DNA from: Oscarella lobularis
Lineage: Eukaryota; Porifera; Homoscleromorpha; Homosclerophorida; Oscarellidae
Direction of reading: 5' to 3'
Assembly: GCF_947507565.1 (NCBI RefSeq)
Contig: NC_089175.1
Coordinates: 6,933,733-6,997,732 of the forward strand
DNA length: 64,000 nucleotides
Position numbers and translations under genes: made by a program. The notes beneath the pieces were generated by a model, which ran no database searches, was not told the DNA's origin, and worked only from the letters and a program-made list of their open reading frames with translations. Positions within the stretch are counted from its first letter, which is position 1; every line of letters begins with the position of its first letter. Shown one piece after another: positions 57,243 to 64,000 of this stretch.

Positions 57243-57833
57243 CTTTTCTCGAAAATAGCTTTTTTCCTACAGGCTTTCTGTCACAGATGATAGCATTACC
57301 GTACTTGCCAACGTCAGAGAACATCTAATGACATTAGCCAGCGTCAGATGTTGTTCAGTCTGACTCATTCCCGTCAGGCGGAGACGGCAGCATAAGACTA
57401 AAGTGCACATGCAGTTCTTCGAATTAAGAGGAGCTAAGCGTGGTGATTTACTCGAAACTAGCATCTTTTCTTCAGCTAAGGCTTTCTCTCAAAGGTGACA
57501 GCGAAACCGCACCGGCCGACCTTTACGTCATCTAATTCGATTAATTTCACGCCCTCTATACCAGTGTCAGACGTTCTTCAGTCTGACTAGTTCTCGTCAG
57601 GCGAGGAACTAGGGCTGTGTAAGTGCACAGTGCTCTTAATTAATAGGAGAAGCTGCGTGGTTCCTTACTCAAAACTAGCTATTTCTCTAAAGGATCCGCT
57701 TCGCAGATGATAGAGAAACCGCATGATCTCAAACGACATCTAATTAACTTTGGCGGATGCAATTAGCCTCCAGCCTGCCAAACAAATAGGTGAGGCAGAC
57801 GCACCCGATTTCTCAGTTGCAGCTTTTCCATCA
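57243..57833 (+). promoter_or_regulatory. Tandem ~200-bp modules upstream of paralogue 4
   Basis: Together with 54,109-54,152 this makes three head-to-tail modules that start GTGCACA (54,109; about 57,401; about 57,620). Each runs through a 'ga(a)gctaagcgtggtg' block, 'ctcgaaactagc', a 'gatgatag/gtgacag' block and a 'catctaatt' block, and the first two end with 'cagtctgact...tcgtcaggcg'. They lie between divergently arranged paralogues 3 and 4 and are probably shared regulatory DNA. Promoter function is an inference. Confidence 0.55.
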
Positions 57834-58556
57834 ATGACTCAGGAAGAGAAAGATCCGATTGAGATATTGGTGCGGACACCAATTCAACCTTCAGAAAAAT
57901 GTATTAACCTAGCTCTCCATTCCGAATATTATGCGTTAGCCGGGAACGCTGCTTTTGCCTTCAAGAAAACGGTGAGCTCTCAGCTAATGACGGACATCAA
58001 AGCAAGCTTTTTCTACTCGCAAGTCGTTGCGACAAAGGCAGATCCAAGTCTCTCGATGAAATGGCACAAAACGTATGAAGAGACCCTCGCGAAAGTGGGT
58101 TGGAAAAACATGAAATTCAACTTTTCGCCTTACATATCTAAGACTTCTTACGTCAACGTCGTCGATGCCTTAATTGATGCCTACTCTTCAAAGCTATTAG
58201 ACGACGAAGAGTGCTCCTTTCGATTGTTGGCCTACAGCTTGACGAAAAGAGCCAATGTCACGACTCATGCTTGCCTTGATTTCTTGAGCACTTCGTCAAC
58301 AAACGTCAGCTTTCAGCTAGGTTGCTGTTTTCCTTATTATGACCGACCTGTAGTCAAAATGTTGGCAGCCAATTTCGTATCTGAATCTCCGTCGCTTGAC
58401 TACATTTCGTGCCTGTTTCAAGCAGACGGCATTACTCTTCAGACGGCGTTCGTGGAAGCCGAGTTTGACGAAAAAAAATATGCCAACGTTCGGGAGAGCG
58501 TTCAAAAGGAAATTCATCTGCGTCAAGAGCACCAAATAAGAAACATATCTGTTTGA
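57834..58556 (+). CDS. Unnamed intronless family, paralogue 4 (240 aa)
   Basis: Single-exon plus frame. The first in-frame ATG is 57834 (MTQEEKDPIEILV), supported by the similar start of paralogue 3. The upstream open stretch has no ATG. Family blocks: MTDIKASFFYSQVVATKAD, KWHKTYEETLAKVGWKNMKF, NVSFQLGCCFPYY then KMLAANFVSES, and a C-terminal FDEKKYANVRESVQKEI. Compared with paralogues 1 and 2 the middle is fully diverged but the same length. No signal peptide or membrane segment. TGA at 58554-58556. Function unknown. Confidence 0.7.
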   Translation: MTQEEKDPIEILVRTPIQPSEKCINLALHSEYYALAGNAAFAFKKTVSSQLMTDIKASFFYSQVVATKADPSLSMKWHKTYEETLAKVGWKNMKFNFSPYISKTSYVNVVDALIDAYSSKLLDDEECSFRLLAYSLTKRANVTTHACLDFLSTSSTNVSFQLGCCFPYYDRPVVKMLAANFVSESPSLDYISCLFQADGITLQTAFVEAEFDEKKYANVRESVQKEIHLRQEHQIRNISV

Positions 58557-60014
58557 CGTCAAACGCAGAATTGCGTTGTATGAAACATTGCTACTTTTCT
58601 GTAGAATTGATTTTTCGTAATGTGTTTGAGTTCTCTTCAATTTATTTCTACTTCTTTTGTGTGATTTTGTGCCTATAACTCTGATTTATTCAACACTCTG
58701 CGGTAGGTGTTATTGGGAGGGTCTCTCAAACGTGATCGCCCAAAAACCAAACTGTGTACATTAAAAATGACAATCGATCAAACGCTAGACGGTAAAAAAT
58801 TACCGAGCCATGGTCTTCCCTCCGAGGGGCTCAGCACTCTTATCCGATATTCATGCTGTCCGAATCCGAAAACACCTATGTACGCGTGGTAACAGTAAAT
58901 ATGACCCGTACACACTTCCGTACACATACCTACGCAGACAATAAACTATCAGAGAACGCCTAATTGGGATCTGTATAGAGTATAGGACTGAGCTCCAGGA
59001 CTGCGATATATGTACAACAGCGTAAATACATGTGAAATTTTAAGACGTCACATTATCTAAGGTGCTCGCGTACTGTAAGCAGTGGGAAGCCGGCTATACA
59101 TGATGGCCAACAACCAGGCCATCATTCTCTAGTTTTATATCAGGTGAGCGCTCTGCAATAGCGCACGCTAATTGTCGCCAACCTAATACTCAACCTAATC
59201 GTTCCGAGCACCAGGCTGTTCTTCATAAGCTGCTAATGAGCGTACGATTATGCCTAATGCAGAGTGCTTGAGCTTAATTCGGCGTTAGTCGAACTCGTAA
59301 ATTTGCTGTAGGACGAGCAAGAGACCCCGAAAGAGGAAGAGACTCCTCAGATCACTACCCAATAAGTTCAGTACACACCTTGGAGATGTCCTAAGCTTTA
59401 AACTGACAAATCGTATCAGTGGCGTGAATACCACTGGCAGCGGATTGCAAATAGCCGCCGCTGCAACGCAAAGCTAAGATTTCTCTTCTTATCTCAGTCG
59501 TGCGTGAAGGCAAGTCACTTCGTTATTAGTATTCCACTCACACGTTATTTAATTGTGCTTCAGATCTGCTAGCTTCACATGATTCGCCGTCGGACCGCTG
59601 CTGTTTCCTTGACGACGAACAGCAATTGCTTACAGACGTACGAAGTATACTTGGCAGGTTGTCGTGGCAACGACGACTTTTATTGTTGCACATTAATTGT
59701 CGAACAGCTCCGTTGTCACGGCAACAGCTGTGCATGCCGTTTTCTTCAATTCAAACCGAATCTCGTCTGCAACGTAACGTTTTGCGGTGATTACGTAAGC
59801 CCGAGCCGGAATTTTTCCCCAGACAAACGTGTACTCGAACAACTGACGTCAGGGAACGGCTCATCGATAAATGGCGTTAGGGGGTCGCACAACTCTGCGA
59901 CTTTTTTTGGCGAAATGGTTAGCAAATCTTCAAATCAATAAGTGCGTTTGCTGCCAATGCGATCGTCGTCAGGAAATAATCCATGTGTGCTCGAGAGTCA
60001 TCTTTTTTTCTAGG
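58557..60014. other. Spacer, no gene seen
   Basis: Short frames only. The 120-codon plus frame at 59,579-59,941 has no recognisable domain and overlaps inverted phrases ('gttgtcgtggcaacgacgac', 'gttgtcacggcaac'); not called. Confidence 0.4.
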
Positions 60015-60150
60015 TCAGCAGACGTGGCGCTTTTTCGAGAACACATTTTTTCGTTAGATCTTTGCCATAGTTCTTCGGCGACGACTGAAAGACTTGAAAA
60101 TTTGGCGCGTCTATCGAGTAGGCGTTCTCTACCCAAGACGAAAACGCGAA
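60015..60150. repeat. Dispersed repeat, copy 2
   Basis: Similar to 50,265-50,415. Confidence 0.5.
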
Positions 60151-60384
60151 TGGATTCTCTGTTTACAGAGCCGTAAATTTCTTTTAGGTTAGAAATAAAT
60201 CAGAATGGACTTCGCCTATATCTTCTCATTTTCTTTTTTCGTGTTTTTATGTTATGCTTGAACTCGAACTTGGGCCAAGAATCGAAAGGAGCTCCGACAC
60301 AAATGGAGAACATCTGGAAACATTACGTGGCCAAGAATCACAGTTGAAACCTTCCTAGGCGTTCAACATTCTACTCCCAAAGAC

Positions 60385-60735
60385 CTCCGAGGCCGACGAG
60401 GTTTTTAAAGTGGCCGTACCTCTATAGCAGGGGCCGATAGAGTTGGCCTCCCCACTATGGCGAGACGCGGTGGGTCACAATAGCGGTCCCCTTGGATAAA
60501 AGGGTGGCGGACTCACATCCGAGGACGCTTCACTCCCAAGGCCCATCTCCGAGGCCAATCGAGGATAAAGAGGCTGCACCCCGCGTCTCGTGGGTCAACC
60601 GAGGCTCCGGGCTCCGTGTCCACCAGGGGGCGTGGGTGAATCGCCCCCCTCCAGTAAAAAGACTCCGAGATTATATTTTATTGTTATGCAACTTCCGGGT
60701 TACTTCCGGGTTTATTTAATAAATATGAACATGAC
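60385..60735 (-). repeat. Dispersed short element, SINE-like, copy 2
   Basis: Shares 'gacgcggtgggtcacaat', 'agcggtcccc', 'actcacatccgagg' and the 'cttccgggttacttccggg' end with 7,262-7,655. Its internal part is rearranged, and the tail ends in 'ttatttaataaatatgaaca'. It directly abuts, and probably truncates, the Kelch-like exon. Confidence 0.55.
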
Positions 60736-60768
60736 TACACGTGCATTTTAGTTTTATCGCGGGCCTAG

Positions 60769-61252
60769 CTATAATGACGCGCGCGCGATACTCTCCACTT
60801 CCCTACGCCTATGTGCGTCTATGCAAAACATACTCATGCAGCAGTTAATATCAAAACAATCAACTCGATCACTCCATCCTCCCACAAGATAAATGTTCCC
60901 ATTGTGTCCAATTGCTGATCGGAGTTGATATTCATCTGGTATTTTAGTTAATAATTCCAAATTTTTCGTTTCACTTTTCCATTCATAAATACTCGAGCAT
61001 CGATCCCATTCATTGATATCCATGACATATCCTTTCCCTTCACATTCAAAGACACTCCCTATGTATTGAATCTTTGGCAGATGATGCTCCTCTCCCTCCC
61101 ACGCTCCCTTCTTAAACTGAAACATTCTATCCCCATAACCAACATGTAGCATTCCATTGATTTCAGCCACACGTCCAAATGGCCGACAGTCAATGAGCAT
61201 GTTTGGTATGTTTGTCTCCCATTTAAGACTGGGAATTCCCATAGAAAACTAA
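60769..61252 (-). pseudogene. Kelch-like exon, probably 3' part of a CARD-Kelch gene
   Basis: The minus frame begins after a plausible acceptor (ATTTAG near 61,253). Kelch-type blades are visible: GRVAEINGMLHVGYGDRMFQF, GKGYVMDINEWDRCSSIYEW, and SAIGHNGNIYLVGGWSDRVDCFD. About three blades are present where six are usual; the frame then runs into sequence unlike Kelch and stops near the SINE-like repeat. If spliced from the donor AAG|GTAAGG at about 61,307 it would be in frame with the +2 frame of the CARD exon, not the CARD frame itself. Confidence 0.55.
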
Positions 61253-61327
61253 ATGTATCCAATTACAAACCCTAAATTGGATTACTATTTAGACGCGCCC
61301 TTACCTTAGTTCTAAAACCGATGTTCG

Positions 61328-61702
61328 TCACTCTTTCCTTGTTTTCTCTCGTCTCTCTTTCTTCAATTGTCGTTCCAATTCTTTGAATTCTTCTTCACTT
61401 CTCGGCGAAATGCCCGTACGCTCATCGTGTTTATTTTCCTCAATCATTTGTGCGACGTGTTCCTGTCCTTTAGTTTTTCTCAAAACATTCAAAAATGAGT
61501 CAAACGAAGTGGGGCCTCTTTTGGGCAAAATCGAAACAAGAAGTGTACCCGATCTTTTCTGGTCATCAATAGAATCAAGAGAGAGCCGCTCATATTCTTG
61601 AGCAGTGATGAGTTCTTCGGCGAGAAGACGACTCAGGAAAGTGAGAGGCATCAGAATTTCAATCAGAATCGAATGCACACGCGTTTTCCATCTCTGATCC
61701 AT
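61328..61702 (-). CDS. CARD-domain protein (124 aa as read)
   Basis: ATG 61700-61702. Residues about 8-100 form a death-fold CARD: LLAEELITAQEYERLSLDS, then QKRSGTLLVSILPKRGPTSF, DSFLNVLRKTKGQEHVAQMI, matching the usual six-helix pattern with the LPxKGp-xxF core. A charged coiled-coil-like tail (EEEFKELERQLKKERREK) follows, and the frame ends at TGA 61,328. CARDs mediate homotypic interactions in apoptosis and innate-immune signalling. The downstream Kelch-like exon suggests this is the first exon of a CARD-coiled-coil-Kelch gene broken by one frame shift, or a short CARD adaptor on its own. Confidence 0.7.
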   Translation of the reverse strand: MDQRWKTRVHSILIEILMPLTFLSRLLAEELITAQEYERLSLDSIDDQKRSGTLLVSILPKRGPTSFDSFLNVLRKTKGQEHVAQMIEENKHDERTGISPRSEEEFKELERQLKKERREKTRKE

Positions 61703-64000
61703 TTCAAAGAGAGCAGAAGAACGAACGAAGCGACGTCAAAGCGAGATAAACAAAAGTGGGGACTTCGGGGACTGGAAAGATGACGTCACAGATATCGCGA
61801 CTGCGCAGAAACTTCGCAGAAATCAGAAGAGATCGAATCGTTTTCGTGGTCCCTAAGACGTCGAATCTGTACTAGAACGCTCTTATATCAAGGTTTTCTT
61901 CTAGCTAGATGATCTTGTTCACGTTAATTCGCCTTCCCTTTGCCTGTGCCCGATTACAACGCGAATTTCGATTTATTTAGGCTTTGCGGAGACAATTTCT
62001 GTTGCGAATTTGGCTACGTTTTGACCGTAAAGTCGCTGTGAAGTCAAGTCTCGAGATTATACACTATTTTAGGTACTACTTATTGATTATTTTTTGTTTC
62101 AATTTTGAAGTATAATTGTGTGCAGAAATGACGTCACGAGGACAATGTAGAGGTATTCTTCTTGTATATTGAGTGTGTCTGTATTATATAAGATATATCC
62201 ATAGAATATTGTTTGTTTCCACTTGGGACTTTGAGAGTCAAATTGAATATTTTCTTTGTACAAATACAACTCTAAAGGAAAACTTCTTTTCACTGTGGAC
62301 TGTGACGTAGCTGTGCCGCGTTTGATATTCTTGATGTCTTCTCTCTGCCTTCTCCACTTCCTTCATCAGCGGTCAAGCAAAAAGAGTCCTCCTTCTCAAC
62401 GGCAACTTATTAAATTGGAGGCAATAAAAATGGCGAGAAATCTGTAATGCCAGATTATTTCTGTATTTACATATTGGTTCACAAACCCAATTGAATTTTG
62501 AAGAAAGTCAATAATTAAAGCCTCCTTATTTGTCTACGTATTTGTTTTCTAAAACAAATAATTATTTTACTTTATTTAAGATGACGTTTTGATTGATTCA
62601 TTCAAACTCGTAGGAAGGATAATATTATTCATTATATTTAACCTAGGCTGATCTTGTGAAAGAGAGTCCCATACTACGCTCACTTACTTGTGTATAACCT
62701 GTAGCATTAGAAAGCGTTTTTCGAGATTTTGTAAAAGTCACGTGCTACGATGAATTAAGGATCTATATACGTTCAAATATTTAGGAGTCATGTGCTAAGA
62801 TTGAGGAGGATCTATACAAGTTCAAATACCTATGAGATATGTGTAGGATTAATTGTTGTTCTGAACTCGCTCTACAAATACAGAGTACACTCAGACATGA
62901 CAGACGTAGAAATTAGTAAAATTACTAAACAACGAAGTCCTTGTACGGGGCCTCGATCACGTGATAATATTCGGGCAGGATTTGCGTCTGGAGACAAGCG
63001 CAAATAACCGAGAGCTTCTATACAACGGATTCACAATCTGGGTTGGTCCGAATCGATAGTGAAAATCGGGACCCCTTTCGGGGGAATCGCAATTCTAGGC
63101 AAATCGAAAGATGATATCAGAACGTTGCCTTTGGAAAGTAATGTTACCGAAGGCGCAAAGGCTGTCAGAATGTAGAAGAAGCTCAATTAGCGCTGACATC
63201 AGCCGTTCTCTGATTCACCGCTCGCCAGCTTATCGAATTCTCCTCTTCCAGATCGTTGCGCTAATCTACAACGATCTTTTGTACAGATCGAACGCCTTTT
63301 GGGCTCACGCTGACTTGATAGCGCTCAATTCGAAAGCCAAAATAATCTATTCAGAGGGTTGGCGAAGCAGGTCCCTTTTCTCGAGACATTCTGCCCTTTT
63401 TCTCCAAAGACTCCACAAACACTCACCTATTCAATTGCCCTAAGCGTTGCGGCTGCATGCATCCCAGTCCAAACAGATTTCCTTTGAAGAAATTGGCAAG
63501 AACGATGTAATTGGGGTCGGATGATTTCACCAAGTAGGGTCATATGCGGGCTCATGCATAGAATAGCCGTAACGCTCTGTTTCTATCTTCGAACAAACTT
63601 TTATTAGCTGAGCACCAAATCTACAACAGGCAGTCTGCAAGAGCGGATTGCTAAAGAAAAGTGGCACCAAACACATTGAGGTATATGTGCTATCTATGCA
63701 AACATGGACGTATGAACTGGGTGCATGAGTTTGGCCTTCTGTGGAAAAGTGTTTCCTGCATGAGGCAGGCCATCATCGGAAGTGGTGACGTCAGCGCGAA
63801 AGATCCTTGCGCAATTTCTAGTTGACCTTTAAGGATATTGATTGTCACGTTTAGATTCGCCGTATATATAATTTCGAACACGAGTTGCTTTTCGTAACGT
63901 GCTCCTTTTCGAGCACTTATTTGATCTTCATCTCAAATCAATCCTCTATCTCTGATGGAACAAACGGTTCGGGACGGCTGTGGTTCGGTGGACTTAATGA
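61703..64000. other. Upstream of the CARD gene and spacer, no further gene seen
   Basis: AT-rich in 62.0-62.9 kb. Short frames without recognisable similarity, including 63,111-63,443 plus and 63,690-63,881 minus. Confidence 0.45.

Noticed and set aside
57750-57833. Upstream extension of paralogue 4
   Set aside because: The extension has no ATG (opens at TTG); the first ATG at 57834 matches the start of paralogue 3.
39532-58556. Bacterial contamination as the source of the intronless family
   Set aside because: The genes are flanked by TATA boxes, eukaryotic transposons inserted in their upstream regions, and share the contig with intron-bearing animal genes.
59579-60176. Frames of 101-120 codons
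   Set aside because: No domain; composed partly of inverted phrases and a dispersed repeat.

Overview
The window is animal nuclear DNA. Genes are split by very short introns (about 45-60 bp, GT-AG with two GC-AG cases), and the encoded proteins combine SRCR, C-type lectin-like, EGF, von Willebrand D and cadherin modules. Eukaryotic transposons (a Helitron, TIR elements, MITEs) fill the rest. Compact introns together with huge chimeric scavenger-receptor/cadherin proteins suggest an early-branching metazoan, most likely a sponge; this is an inference from gene style, not a database match.

Layout. (1) 1-503: last three exons of a type I membrane protein, copy A. (2) 0.5-11.6 kb: repeats, decayed pieces of conserved genes (a spectrin/plakin-like exon, an RBBP4/7-like WD40 gene, an alanyl-tRNA synthetase piece) and a TTC38-like gene on the minus strand. 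(3) 13.7-30.8 kb: gene B, a 28-exon gene whose spliced frame stays open for 5,133 codons. Its N-terminal half has three cycles of entry motif, SRCR domain and parallel beta-helix followed by a C-type lectin-like domain, the layout of Drosophila Bark beetle/Anakonda. The C-terminal half adds EGFs, a VWD domain, more EGFs, seven cadherin repeats, a membrane helix and a short tyrosine-containing tail. (4) 31.4-38.7 kb: two broken 5' copies of the same gene, C1 and C2, with their duplicated 5' flanks.

(5) 39.5-58.6 kb: four intronless paralogues of an unnamed protein of about 220-250 residues (minus, minus, minus, plus), invaded by nested transposons. A Mutator-like TIR element of 8,373 bp (9-bp target duplication) sits in the upstream region of paralogue 1. 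It contains an apparently intact Helitron (Rep/helicase plus RPA-like protein), a TA-flanked MITE and a 290-bp palindrome. A 3,090-bp IS3EU-like element (6-bp target duplication, terminal arrays of a 16-bp repeat) sits in a tandemly repeated promoter-like region between paralogues 3 and 4. The empty sites of both insertions can be read from paralogous copies inside the window. (6) 60.8-61.7 kb: a CARD reading frame followed by a Kelch-like exon on the minus strand, one frame shift apart.

The most interesting parts are the Bark-like/cadherin chimeric receptor with its tandem relatives, the intronless paralogue family that may have come from bacteria, and the two transposon insertions that can be resolved to the base.
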